64,000 bases of DNA from Calothrix sp. NIES-4105. Its GTDB lineage: Bacteria; Cyanobacteriota; Cyanobacteriia; Cyanobacteriales; Nostocaceae. This document shows, one piece after another, positions 36,171-45,683 of the stretch; the stretch's first letter is position 1; every line of letters begins with the position of its first letter. Where the stretch lies: NCBI RefSeq assembly GCF_002368415.1, contig NZ_AP018290.1:2297470-2361469 (forward strand), read 5' to 3'. Under the pieces are notes generated by a model. The model searched no databases, was not told the DNA's origin, and was given only the letters and a program-made list of their open reading frames with translations. Both the position numbers and the translations under genes were made by a program.

Positions 36171-37424
36171 ATGATGCGTAAACCAGTTCTAACAATTTTC
36201 TATCAATTCAATCCTTGGAATAGCACCATCGGAGGAATCCAAACTCTAATCAGAGTTTTTATCAAGTATGCGCCCGATGACTTTGATGTGCGACTAGTGG
36301 GAACAGGAGACAGTAGGAATCAAAATATTGGTGAGTGGCAAGACGCTGTTTTTGCTAATAAACCAATAAAGTTTCTGCCGCTGTTCGCTTTAGAAAATGA
36401 CAATATTCGCGGTTTGATACCGACAACGGTTAAGTATACTGCGGCGTTGTTAGGACGTAATTTTGCTTCTGATTTCATGCATTTTCACCGTCTAGAGCCA
36501 ACTTTAGCGACTTGGCACTGGCAAGGTGAGAAAACGTTGTTTATCCACAATGATATTCACGCACAAATGAAAGCAGAAGGAAATAAAAAGGCTATTCTAT
36601 GGCGAAGGTTTCCCCTAGCTTATTTTGCCCTTGAGAGTTTGCTGGTGCGTCAGTTTTCACAAATTCTGTCGTGTAATACTAAATCGGCACAGTTTTACAA
36701 ACAGCACTATCCGAGTTTGAGTGATCGTATAGCTTATATCAAAAATTCTTTTGATGATGAAGTTTTTTATGCGCTTAGTCAGTTTGACCGCGCGACCCAG
36801 AAACGCGAGTTAGCCCGAAAGTTAGGTAAGGAGGAGCAAACTAAGTTTATTTTGTTTGCTGGTAGGTTGCATCCCCAGAAAGACCCTGTGTTACTTGTAC
36901 GGGCATTATCTGTTTTGAAACAACAATTGAATAGCGATAACAACGAAATAAAAGTTCATCTGTTAATTGTTGGTGAAGGTGAGTTAACAAATGAACTGCG
37001 CTTGCACATAGATCAGTTAGGTTTGACGAATTTTGTCACAATGTTAGGAGCGCTGACACAAGTAGAATTAGCACACTTACACCGTGTTTGTGATGTATTT
37101 GCTTTGAGTAGTGCATACGAGGGTTTACCTTTGGTTGCTCTAGAAGCTCTTGCTTGCGGAACTCCAGTTGTAACAACACAGACTGGAGAAACACCATCGC
37201 TTTTAACTCATGACAGTGGAGTGGTTTGCAGCGAACGAACTCCTGAATGCATAGCACAAGCATTGCGTCAAATTTTAAGCAAAAATGATAACTATCGGGA
37301 TCAAGCTTGTACGCGCGTTGCGCGTCCATATGCTGCTCGTAGTGTTGTCAATGAAGTTTATGGTGATATGCTGCGTCGTTGGAGTGAAAAAGTACCAGTT
37401 GTGCAGGAAATACCTACAAATTAG
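36171..37424 (+). CDS. Glycosyltransferase family 4 protein (first gene of glycan cluster)
   Basis: About 417 residues with a GT-B fold. The N-terminal acceptor domain opens VLTIFYQFNPWNSTIGG. The donor domain shows FILFAGRLHPQKDP and the EX7E block SAYEGLPLVALEALACGTP. These are retaining GT4 enzymes that use nucleotide sugars to extend lipid-linked or cell-surface glycans; the specific sugar is not predictable. A GTG at 36144 could extend it by nine residues, but the ATG at 36171 has AAGG just upstream. It is the first of about 15 co-oriented glycan genes. Confidence 0.85.
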   Translation: MMRKPVLTIFYQFNPWNSTIGGIQTLIRVFIKYAPDDFDVRLVGTGDSRNQNIGEWQDAVFANKPIKFLPLFALENDNIRGLIPTTVKYTAALLGRNFASDFMHFHRLEPTLATWHWQGEKTLFIHNDIHAQMKAEGNKKAILWRRFPLAYFALESLLVRQFSQILSCNTKSAQFYKQHYPSLSDRIAYIKNSFDDEVFYALSQFDRATQKRELARKLGKEEQTKFILFAGRLHPQKDPVLLVRALSVLKQQLNSDNNEIKVHLLIVGEGELTNELRLHIDQLGLTNFVTMLGALTQVELAHLHRVCDVFALSSAYEGLPLVALEALACGTPVVTTQTGETPSLLTHDSGVVCSERTPECIAQALRQILSKNDNYRDQACTRVARPYAARSVVNEVYGDMLRRWSEKVPVVQEIPTN

Positions 37425-37605
37425 TCAATTCATGGTACTGCATAATTTATATGTTAGAAAGATAACCTAGTCATTTAACGGCATCGAATTGAATTATCAA
37501 ATTAAATACAGTTAATAACTAGTCAATAACTTGGGAGGAAACAAAGACAGTAAAGTAATCGAGGTCGAAAGTACACACTTTTAGTTAGATATTTTACGAA
37601 TCATT

Positions 37606-38799
37606 ATGAGAATAGCAGTTATTGGTGCAAAGGGTCTACCGCCTTTACAGGGTGGAATTGAGCATTACTGTGCGGAACTTTATCCACGCATGGTTAATCG
37701 GGGTTGCACTGTCGATTTATTCGCGCGCGCTTCCTATACAGGGACAAAATGGGGTCAACGTTACCAATATAAAGGGGTCAACGTTATACCATTACCTGGT
37801 TTAAAAATGCGAGGAGTTGATGCTTTTGTGACTTCTGCTTTAGGTGCAGTAGCTTCTTCCACTAGTCATTACGATATAATCCACTTTCACGCGCTTGGTC
37901 CATCATTGTTTACATGTCTACCGCGCGTTGCTTCAAGTTCCAAGATTGTTGTGACTTGTCAGGGACTTGACTGGCAAAGGGCCAAATGGGGAAGTTTTTC
38001 AAGTCGTTTGATTCAAATGGGTGAGCAAGCTGCAGTAAAATTTGCTGACGGTATTATCGTTGTTTCTAACGCGCTTCAAACTTATTTCCAACGAACTTAC
38101 AGTAGGCAAACTGTTTATATACCCAATGCTCCTGCATCTTACGCTGACTCGGATTCAGAATTCGATTATGGTAAAAAGTTAGGCTTGGAAAAAGGACGTT
38201 ATATTCTGTTTTTGGGTCGAATTGTTCCCGAAAAACGTCCAGATTTACTAATCGAAGCATTCTCAAAACTACAACAAACAGGATGGAAGTTAGTGCTAGC
38301 AGGTGGTGTTAGTGACACCAAAGACTACACTGCTGAAATTTTAGATAAAATCTCCACAAACCCTGATATTATCTTCGCTGGTGAACTGCAAGGTGTACGT
38401 CTTGCAGAGATTGTACGAGGCGCCGGGTTATTTGCATTACCTTCTGACCTCGAAGGATTACCTTTAGCAATGCTTGAAGCAATGCGTGAAGGTATTCCTG
38501 TAGTTGCAAGTGATATTGCTCCTCACCAACAATTAGTAACAGGACGCGGAATTTTATTTGAAGCTGGGAATGTAGATTCTTGTATGCAGTCACTTGCATG
38601 GTCAATTCAAAACCCACAAGAATGTGCAAAAATGGCAAAAAACGCCCAAATTTATTTGCATAACAACTATAGCTGGGATCGAATCACTTCTGATACGATG
38701 CGACTATACACAAAGCTACTCAACTCACCTCTATCTAAAGATGCATTAGAGAGTGATAAAAGAGAAAGCGGACTAGCAGGAGTGACAGGAAAGGAATAA
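37606..38799 (+). CDS. Glycosyltransferase family 4 protein
   Basis: 397 residues of GT-B fold. The N-terminal loop GAKGLPPLQGGIEHYC resembles the rhamnosyltransferase-like DUF1972 branch. The donor domain contains YILFLGRIVPEKRPDLL and the EX7E block LEGLPLAMLEAMREGIP. It should transfer a hexose or deoxyhexose to the growing glycan at the cytoplasmic face. It is separated by 181 bases from the previous gene and by 50 from the Wzc-like kinase. Several GCGCGC sites occur in it. Confidence 0.85.
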   Translation: MRIAVIGAKGLPPLQGGIEHYCAELYPRMVNRGCTVDLFARASYTGTKWGQRYQYKGVNVIPLPGLKMRGVDAFVTSALGAVASSTSHYDIIHFHALGPSLFTCLPRVASSSKIVVTCQGLDWQRAKWGSFSSRLIQMGEQAAVKFADGIIVVSNALQTYFQRTYSRQTVYIPNAPASYADSDSEFDYGKKLGLEKGRYILFLGRIVPEKRPDLLIEAFSKLQQTGWKLVLAGGVSDTKDYTAEILDKISTNPDIIFAGELQGVRLAEIVRGAGLFALPSDLEGLPLAMLEAMREGIPVVASDIAPHQQLVTGRGILFEAGNVDSCMQSLAWSIQNPQECAKMAKNAQIYLHNNYSWDRITSDTMRLYTKLLNSPLSKDALESDKRESGLAGVTGKE

Positions 38800-38849
38800 T
38801 CAAAATAAATGACAATTAACTATAAATAGTGACCGTAAGGGTACATGTA

Positions 38850-40976
38850 ATGGAAAAGGGCTTTTGGTCGGTATTGGCAGTAATAAAGCGGCGTGGATTA
38901 CCAGCATTAATTACTTTTACTGCGGTAATTAGTGGAGCGGTTGCTTATTTAAAAGTGACTCCCCGTCTTTATGAAACTTCAGCAAGATTGATATTTGATG
39001 ATAAACGAGTTAGCGTCTCTGAATTAGGACGCGACTTATCACAAACATCAGTAAGTGGTTCAGGAAATAGTGCTCTTGCAAATCAAGCAGAGTTAATTAA
39101 ATCCGAACGAATTCTCAATCAAGCGTTAGCAATAGCTGAAACTTCTGAAGCTGGGCGATCAACAATTACAACCGCTGAATTAAGTCGAGGAATAAGAATC
39201 AAAACAATTCCGGCGACCAGTATTCTCGAAATCAGTTATCAATCCAAAAATCCAGAGCTTGCTGCAACTTACGTAAATGCTGTAGCGATGGCAACGATTC
39301 GTGATAACACCAAATCGATTAGTACCGAAGCTACCAAAGTTCGGCAATTTTTACAGCAGCAACTGCCGCAAGCGCGCGCTCAACTCCAAGCAGCAGAAGC
39401 AGCAGAAAATAAATATCGCCAAGCTAGTATCATTGTCAACTATGACGAACAAACCAAAAGCCTTGTCCAGAGTGTCGCATCGCTTGAAGACCAACAGCGT
39501 ACCCTTGCTACCCAACTTCAAGATGCAAACTCACGCGGTGAATCATTACGTCAAATAACTCAAGCAAAAGGACTTGATAGAGCTTACGAGTCTGTTCGCA
39601 GTGGGCAAGATCAAGAACTGCAAAAACTGCGTGCTAAACTTGCCGACCAAGAAACTTTACTTATCGAAGCTCGGTTAAGATTTACCGATAGTCACCCTAC
39701 TGTGGCCAAACTTCTGCAACAACGTGACGCTCTCCGCAGTCTTTATGCTCAACAACTCGCGCGCGTTGCTCCTGTCGATACCTCAAGTTCTAATAACTCT
39801 AACTTAAATAATGTAGCAGGTGACGCAATCAGTCAAGACTTAACGTCTAAACTGATTACAAACGAAATTGAAAGGGCAGCAATTACTGACAAACTTCGTG
39901 TTACCCAAAACAATATAGCCCAACTGAGAAACCGACTAACCCAACTTCCCCTCCAACAACAACCTCTTACAGCTTTAGTTCGTAAACGCGAAGAAGCTGC
40001 AGCATCACTAAAATTCTTACAAGCCAAATTTGAAGAAGCACGCATTGCTGAAGCGCAAAAAGTTAGCAACCTGCAAGTAATTCAAGTTGCTCAACCACCT
40101 ACCGAAGCAAGCTCCCCCAAACCTAAAGTTGTACTTGCCCTTGCTGGCGCCTTCGGTTTACTTCTCGCTACTGGTGTAGTTATCCTTTTAGAACTAATGG
40201 ATAATACTTTACGTGATGCATCCGAAGCTGAAGAATTACTCAAACTGCCTTTACTTGGTGTTTTACCACGTTTACCGGATAGGACATTAGTATTAAATCC
40301 TGCTAATCGCTTTCTAGATAACGTCGGTTTGGTCGAACCTTACCGAATGCTATTTAAATCACTCGAATTTCGCACTTCCGAATTACAGCTTTTAGTAGTA
40401 AGCAGCACGATATCAGGTGAGGGGAAATCAATCGTAGCTTCGCACCTTGCTGCTGTATCAGCAATGTTATCAAGGCGAACTTTAATTATCGACGCCGACT
40501 TACGGCGCCCAGTACAGCATACCATCTTTAACCTTCCAGCCAAACCAGGTATAACCGATATAGTCGAAGGCAGCATTAGTCTAAAAGAAGCAGTGCAACC
40601 CACCGAGATCGAAAATCTTTCAGTACTAACATGTGGTGAACTACACGTTAGACCCTCGCAAATACTCGAATCACCAGCAATGAAAAGGCTTATATCCGAG
40701 GCTGTCGCTAATTATGATTTTGTCATAATCGACACACCGCCATTAAGTGCCTGTGCGGATACAGCCACCCTTGCGAAACAAAGCGAAGGTGTGTTAATGG
40801 TAACACGTCCGAACATCACTATTAAAGAAGTACTACAACGCGCGGTATCCGAACTAAACAACAACGGTATCCCCATTGTTGGAGTAGTAGTGAACGGTAT
40901 GACTACACAAACTGAACAATATTACCGCTATCCCGTAAGCGGTTATCAAATGAAACGAATAAAAGCTAGAACATAA
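38850..40976 (+). CDS. Wzc-like polysaccharide copolymerase / tyrosine autokinase
   Basis: About 708 residues. The N-terminal Wzz-like domain is bounded by two membrane helices (near 18-35 and 430-450) and encloses a long periplasmic coiled coil. The C-terminal BY-kinase has Walker A SGEGKS, Walker A' LIIDADLRRP and Walker B FVIIDTPPL. The tail has four closely spaced Tyr (EQYYRYPVSGY) for autophosphorylation. It controls chain length and export of capsule or exopolysaccharide. GTG at 38829 would add seven residues; ATG at 38850 follows a TAAGGG motif. It lies five bases before the ligase/polymerase gene. Confidence 0.9.
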   Translation: MEKGFWSVLAVIKRRGLPALITFTAVISGAVAYLKVTPRLYETSARLIFDDKRVSVSELGRDLSQTSVSGSGNSALANQAELIKSERILNQALAIAETSEAGRSTITTAELSRGIRIKTIPATSILEISYQSKNPELAATYVNAVAMATIRDNTKSISTEATKVRQFLQQQLPQARAQLQAAEAAENKYRQASIIVNYDEQTKSLVQSVASLEDQQRTLATQLQDANSRGESLRQITQAKGLDRAYESVRSGQDQELQKLRAKLADQETLLIEARLRFTDSHPTVAKLLQQRDALRSLYAQQLARVAPVDTSSSNNSNLNNVAGDAISQDLTSKLITNEIERAAITDKLRVTQNNIAQLRNRLTQLPLQQQPLTALVRKREEAAASLKFLQAKFEEARIAEAQKVSNLQVIQVAQPPTEASSPKPKVVLALAGAFGLLLATGVVILLELMDNTLRDASEAEELLKLPLLGVLPRLPDRTLVLNPANRFLDNVGLVEPYRMLFKSLEFRTSELQLLVVSSTISGEGKSIVASHLAAVSAMLSRRTLIIDADLRRPVQHTIFNLPAKPGITDIVEGSISLKEAVQPTEIENLSVLTCGELHVRPSQILESPAMKRLISEAVANYDFVIIDTPPLSACADTATLAKQSEGVLMVTRPNITIKEVLQRAVSELNNNGIPIVGVVVNGMTTQTEQYYRYPVSGYQMKRIKART

Positions 40977-40981
40977 AATCC

Positions 40982-42406
40982 ATGTTGACTCGCGCTCGTT
41001 CCCATTTAGTAGCATTATTTGTCTCACTTTTAGGAGTGGGTATAGCTGTCATATCTGGGTTTATGGCAGGTACTAATCCGACGTTATTGGGACTTGGGTT
41101 CGCAATAGTACCAATTGTTACATTTTTCTTTGTACAGTTTGAAGTGGCTGTAATTGGGTTATTAGTACTGAGAAGTGCGCTCGATCCATTTTCAGGAATG
41201 CAACTTCCAGCTGCATTTGCTATTGGTGTTAGCGCTTTGACTCTATTGTATGTGGTAGTGCAATTAATAACTAGGAAACCAGTAATTACTGAAAAGCTAT
41301 GGTGGATATTTGCCACTTGGGTTGCTTTACAGTCTTTATGGTTAGTACTAATGTTTTTGGGTGGATTAGGGTCGGATGGTTCAGAAATACAAACAAGTTT
41401 ACGTGAGTGGGTAAGAATTTTTTCGTGGTTAATGGTTTACTTGCTGGTATTACAGCTTAAAGACAAAGTTCATCCAAATCAGATTGTTTCAAAATTATTT
41501 TTAGCGCTAATTTTTCCTAGTACTATTGCATTCTTGCAAATTTTTGCACCATCGCTATTGCCTCCAATATTTATTGGTGGTGGTGGAGATGAATTTGGCG
41601 CCATTGAAGCAAGTGTGTCGCGCGTAAATGGTACATTAGGCCATCCGAATACATTTGCCACGTTCTTACTATTATTTATTGGGTTAACGCTATGGAAGTT
41701 AGGTAAAGCAAAACAGCGCTTGTACTGGTTGTGCTTACTAGGACTATTAGCATTTTTCTATGTTGCAACCAAAGCTTTATTTGCTTTAGCAATGCTTGGT
41801 GTTTTCCTTTTGGTCTTTATTGCTCCAAAGTTGAGTCTCCCAAAACTTATCGGCGGCGCCTTATTATTTGCAATAGCCATTGCCTTGTTTGGCAGCACAG
41901 AATTTGGACAGCAGCGTCTAGCATCGCTCGCAAGCACACCATTATTTAACTCCAATATAGATGTATCACGAGCAATTTTGCTTTCTGCCAGTGATGGTAA
42001 TAGTTTTAACTGGCGCATAGCACAGTGGACATTTTTATTACAAGCTTGGGAACAGCATCCTATATTAGGATATGGACTTGCTACATGTAAACAATTAACA
42101 GTCTTTAACGCATATGCACATAACGATTATGTTCGCGCTTTAGCAGAAGGTGGAATAGTTGGATTTGCAATATTTATACTTTTATTTATAGCGCTATTTA
42201 TATATTTATTACAAATATTCCGCACAGCACAGCCAAATAGTAAACAAAGAAATTTATGTTTAGTTTTACTCGCAATGCTATCAGCCATCATGGTTGGAAT
42301 GCTAACTGAAAACATTTGGAGTCATACAACATTGTATTTCTATCTATGGACATTAATTTCTCTAGCAGGATGGGAATGGGATGAAAGAAGGGGCGGGTTT
42401 ACCTAA
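40982..42406 (+). CDS. O-antigen ligase/polymerase-family membrane protein
   Basis: 474 residues with ten or more membrane helices and the periplasmic Wzy_C/WaaL loop. That loop contains NGTLGHPNTFATFLL, WRIAQWTFLLQAWEQHPILGYG and AHNDYVRALAEGG, the last being the conserved HN block. Members either ligate glycan to lipid A or polymerise repeat units; next to Wzc, a polymerase role is plausible. The last codons and stop are supplied by a GGGCGGGTTTA repeat element (42391-42441), suggesting its original C-terminus was altered. Confidence 0.88.
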   Translation: MLTRARSHLVALFVSLLGVGIAVISGFMAGTNPTLLGLGFAIVPIVTFFFVQFEVAVIGLLVLRSALDPFSGMQLPAAFAIGVSALTLLYVVVQLITRKPVITEKLWWIFATWVALQSLWLVLMFLGGLGSDGSEIQTSLREWVRIFSWLMVYLLVLQLKDKVHPNQIVSKLFLALIFPSTIAFLQIFAPSLLPPIFIGGGGDEFGAIEASVSRVNGTLGHPNTFATFLLLFIGLTLWKLGKAKQRLYWLCLLGLLAFFYVATKALFALAMLGVFLLVFIAPKLSLPKLIGGALLFAIAIALFGSTEFGQQRLASLASTPLFNSNIDVSRAILLSASDGNSFNWRIAQWTFLLQAWEQHPILGYGLATCKQLTVFNAYAHNDYVRALAEGGIVGFAIFILLFIALFIYLLQIFRTAQPNSKQRNLCLVLLAMLSAIMVGMLTENIWSHTTLYFYLWTLISLAGWEWDERRGGFT

Positions 42407-42441
42407 ATTTTCTATCTACCAAGATATACGTGAACCCGCCC
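42391..42441. repeat. GGGCGGGTTTA palindromic element at the ligase 3' end
   Basis: A single copy with arms gggcgggttta and gaacccgccc, followed by gtacaggagtttttt. It overlaps the ligase stop codon. It could act as a processing or termination hairpin in the middle of the operon. Confidence 0.75.
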
Positions 42442-42484
42442 GTACAGGAGTTTTTTAGTTCAATAAGTAAGTCGTTAATACACA

Positions 42485-43459
42485 ATGATTATGTCAAAAC
42501 CAAAAGTATCAGTCGTAATTCCAGCATACAACGGAATGAAATATCTACCGGACACTCTCCAGAGTGTTTGGTGCCAAAGTTTTACTGATTTTGAAGTAAT
42601 ATTAGTAGATGATGGAAGCTCAGATAATATTAAACAATGGGCTTCTCAAATTAAAGATTCACGGTTTAAGTTTATTTCACAAAACAATCAAGGTTTATCA
42701 GCCGCGCGTAATACTGGTATTAATCATTCTCAAGGTGAGTATATTGCTTTTTTAGATTCGGATGATTTATGGGTGCCAACTAAATTAGAAACACATGTTT
42801 TGTGTTTAGATAGTAACCCTGAAGTTGGGTTAGTTTGTAGTTGGACTGCAATGATGAATGCTCAAGGTCAACCTACAGGTAGGTTACTTAAACCATTAGC
42901 TGATGGTAATGTATACTCACAATTACTAGTAAAGAACATTATCGATTGTCCTTCTGTAGTAGTTAGACGAACTTGTTTTGATAAAGTTGGTTTGTTTAAT
43001 TCAAAAGTCCGATATGTTGAAGACTGGGAAATGTGGATTAGGATGGCCACAGTTTGTGAGTTTGCTGTTATAAAAGAACCGCTAGTTTACTACCGACAGC
43101 ATCCTAATAATATGTCTAAAAACTGGCAGCAGATGCAACTAGGTTTTAACCAAGTAATTAGCGGTGCTTTCGAGTCAGCACCAAAAGAACTTCAACATCT
43201 GAAAAAGCTAAGTTACAGTCATGCTAACTTGGTGCTAGCTTGGAAAGCATTGCAAAGCACAGACAAAGATTTACAACTCGCAGCCAATTTTCGCGCTTCT
43301 GCGTTACGTTACAACCCAAAACAAATTTTATCCCATGAGTTTTGGCGCCTGAGTATTGCAATAGCATTAATGCGTTACTTCGGTCTACAAGGTTATAACC
43401 GTTTTCTAGAATTTGTTTACACATTTAGAAAACGTCTTTCTCACTCCTTACCCCTTTGA
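42485..43459 (+). CDS. Glycosyltransferase family 2 protein
   Basis: 324 residues. The GT-A core runs from VSVVIPAYNGMKYLPDTL through ILVDDGSSDN to the metal site AFLDSDDLW. A downstream VEDWEMWIRMA block supplies the catalytic-base region. It adds a sugar from an NDP donor in an inverting reaction; specificity unknown. A second ATG six bases downstream (MSKPK) is an equally good start. It is strongly similar along its length to the GT2 at 44669 and probably arose by duplication. Confidence 0.85.
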   Translation: MIMSKPKVSVVIPAYNGMKYLPDTLQSVWCQSFTDFEVILVDDGSSDNIKQWASQIKDSRFKFISQNNQGLSAARNTGINHSQGEYIAFLDSDDLWVPTKLETHVLCLDSNPEVGLVCSWTAMMNAQGQPTGRLLKPLADGNVYSQLLVKNIIDCPSVVVRRTCFDKVGLFNSKVRYVEDWEMWIRMATVCEFAVIKEPLVYYRQHPNNMSKNWQQMQLGFNQVISGAFESAPKELQHLKKLSYSHANLVLAWKALQSTDKDLQLAANFRASALRYNPKQILSHEFWRLSIAIALMRYFGLQGYNRFLEFVYTFRKRLSHSLPL

Positions 43460-43478
43460 TTCCCCATATTTATCGACC

Positions 43479-44672
43479 ATGAAAATATCTATAGTCGTCG
43501 GTGGAAGATGGCACGCAATTGAACTCGCGCGTGAGTTGCATAAAAATGGTTACTTGCACCGACTTATAACCAACTACCCTAAGTATAAAACGCGCGGTTG
43601 GGGTGTACCTGATGATAAAGTCGTTAGCTTACCCCTAACATTACTACTAAATAAAGCCATTGAAAAAGTCGGTGGCGCTACCGCCGTCCGCAAATCATTA
43701 CCTACCATATACGAAATGTTTGCCCGTAGTGCTGCACGCCATCTTCAAGGCAGTACATTAGTTCATGGATGGTCGAGTTGTTCACTTCCAGCAATTCAGT
43801 GGGCAAAACAAAATAACGTACCATTCCTTTTGGAACGAAGTTCCGCGCATATCAACTACCAAACAAAATTACTAGAAGCCGAATATCAAAAATTTGGGCT
43901 ACCCTGTACAGAAATTCATCCAAAAATAGTTAAGACAGAATTAGCTGAATATGAATTAGCAAATCAAGTTGCAGTGCCAAGCTACTTTGCACAGCGTAGT
44001 TTTATTGAAGAAGGGTTTCCCAAAAACCGTTTAGTTCATAACCGTTTTGGCACTAACTTAGAAACCTTTTCACCCTCTGTTAAGCAAGATAATGTATTTC
44101 GTGTTGTTTTCGCAGGTTCTCTTAGCGTTCGCAAAGGAATACATTACCTTGTCAAAGGTTTTATGCAAGCTAATATTCCGAACAGCGAACTTTGTTTAAT
44201 TGGAGGAGCAACACCAGAAACAGCACAATTAATAGCTTCGGGAGACGCGCGGGTTAAGTGTATTGGACATATTCCCGAACCAAAGCTAGCAGAATACTAC
44301 CGTAACAGCAGCGTTTTTGTACTACCCAGCATCGAAGATGGATTTGCATATGTCATCTTACAAGCAATTGCCTGCGGTATACCATTGATTTGCACTACCA
44401 ACAGTGGTGGTGAAGATGTATTACGTATCGACGGTGCATCACCAATCACAGAAAATAATATAGACGAATATCCAGCAGGTTATATTATTCCTCCTGCTAA
44501 CAGCGAAGTTATAGCTTCACTGTTAACCAAACTTGCTACAAACTCAGAACTACTAGCTCAAAAACAGCGGAATGCGCTTGCATTTCAGTCTCAAGATTTG
44601 GGTTGGGAACAATACGCACAACGTGCAGTAGAAGCGTATAAAAACATGATTTATGGGAAGGTAGGGGTATGA
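43479..44672 (+). CDS. Glycosyltransferase family 4 protein
   Basis: About 397 residues beginning MKISIVVGGRWHAIELA. The GT-B donor domain has FRVVFAGSLSVRKGIHYLV and the EX7E block SIEDGFAYVILQAIACGIP. An upstream frame start at 43413 would overlap the preceding gene by 47 bases, so the ATG at 43479 is chosen. It overlaps the next GT2 gene by four bases (ATGA), which shows translational coupling. Confidence 0.85.
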   Translation: MKISIVVGGRWHAIELARELHKNGYLHRLITNYPKYKTRGWGVPDDKVVSLPLTLLLNKAIEKVGGATAVRKSLPTIYEMFARSAARHLQGSTLVHGWSSCSLPAIQWAKQNNVPFLLERSSAHINYQTKLLEAEYQKFGLPCTEIHPKIVKTELAEYELANQVAVPSYFAQRSFIEEGFPKNRLVHNRFGTNLETFSPSVKQDNVFRVVFAGSLSVRKGIHYLVKGFMQANIPNSELCLIGGATPETAQLIASGDARVKCIGHIPEPKLAEYYRNSSVFVLPSIEDGFAYVILQAIACGIPLICTTNSGGEDVLRIDGASPITENNIDEYPAGYIIPPANSEVIASLLTKLATNSELLAQKQRNALAFQSQDLGWEQYAQRAVEAYKNMIYGKVGV

Positions 44673-45652
44673 CAAAAGTCTCTGTAATTATTCCTGCTTA
44701 TAATGCAATGCGGTATCTACCACAAACTCTAGATAGTGTGTTGCAGCAAACTTTTACAGATTTTGAAGTTGTAATTGTGAACGATGGCAGTTCAGATAAT
44801 ATTGCCGAATGGGCGCCGCAATTAAAAGATTCGCGAGTACGATTAATTACACAAGCTAACCAAGGTGTCTCAGCGGCACGAAATAAAGGCATTGCTAATA
44901 GTACAGGTGAATATATCGCGTTTTTAGATGCCGATGATTTGTGGGCGCCAGAATATTTAGAAAAACAGTTTAATTATTTAGATAAACATCCACATGTAGG
45001 TGTGGTTTACACTTGGACAAAATTAATCGATGAATTTGGAAAACCAATAAATCGTATTTTTGCATCTCATGCTGAGGGAATGATATGGAAGAAATTGTTG
45101 AATGATGATGTCATTTCTACTGGCAGTTCGGCAATGGTTCGGCGCCTATGTATAGATGATATAGGTGGTTTTGATACACAACTTGCCCATGCAGAAGATT
45201 TAGACTTTTGGCTACGAATAGCGAAAAAATATGAATTTGCTGTTATCAAAGAACCTTTAAGTAGTTATCGGCAGCACCCCGGAAGCGTTACTAAAAACCG
45301 CGATAAAATGATGCGTGGACTTCAGACTGTTTATGAAAAAGCATTCGCGACGGCGCCATTAGATATGTTGTATTTGAGGAATCAAGCTTATGCGAATTTA
45401 TTTATAGGGTTTGCGTGGTTGGCAATTGACGACGGTAATATTCTAATAGCAAGTAAATACCGGAATCAAGCATTTTTACAGTATCCGTTTGTTTGTTTCA
45501 GGGAAATTTATTTAAGATTGAATTTAGCCATTTTTATGATGCGTTTATTCGGAGATAGAGGTTATGATGGAGTGCGGAGTTTTACACGTGATTTTAAACG
45601 TATAATTTTAATTTTTACAAAAAAAATAGAACAGAAACCAGGTTTATTTTGA
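44669..45652 (+). CDS. Glycosyltransferase family 2 protein
   Basis: 327 residues, paralogous to the gene at 42485. It shares the FTDFEV...DGSSDNI stretch, the AFLDADDLW metal site and the EFAVIKEPL..YRQHP block. It starts on the ATGA overlap with the previous gene. GT2 chemistry is clear but the sugar is not. The AED of LAHAEDLDFWLRIA is the likely base region. Several GGCGCC sites are present. Confidence 0.85.
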   Translation: MTKVSVIIPAYNAMRYLPQTLDSVLQQTFTDFEVVIVNDGSSDNIAEWAPQLKDSRVRLITQANQGVSAARNKGIANSTGEYIAFLDADDLWAPEYLEKQFNYLDKHPHVGVVYTWTKLIDEFGKPINRIFASHAEGMIWKKLLNDDVISTGSSAMVRRLCIDDIGGFDTQLAHAEDLDFWLRIAKKYEFAVIKEPLSSYRQHPGSVTKNRDKMMRGLQTVYEKAFATAPLDMLYLRNQAYANLFIGFAWLAIDDGNILIASKYRNQAFLQYPFVCFREIYLRLNLAIFMMRLFGDRGYDGVRSFTRDFKRIILIFTKKIEQKPGLF

Positions 45653-45683
45653 ATTTAAAATCAACTTAAATAATTCGATTTGT

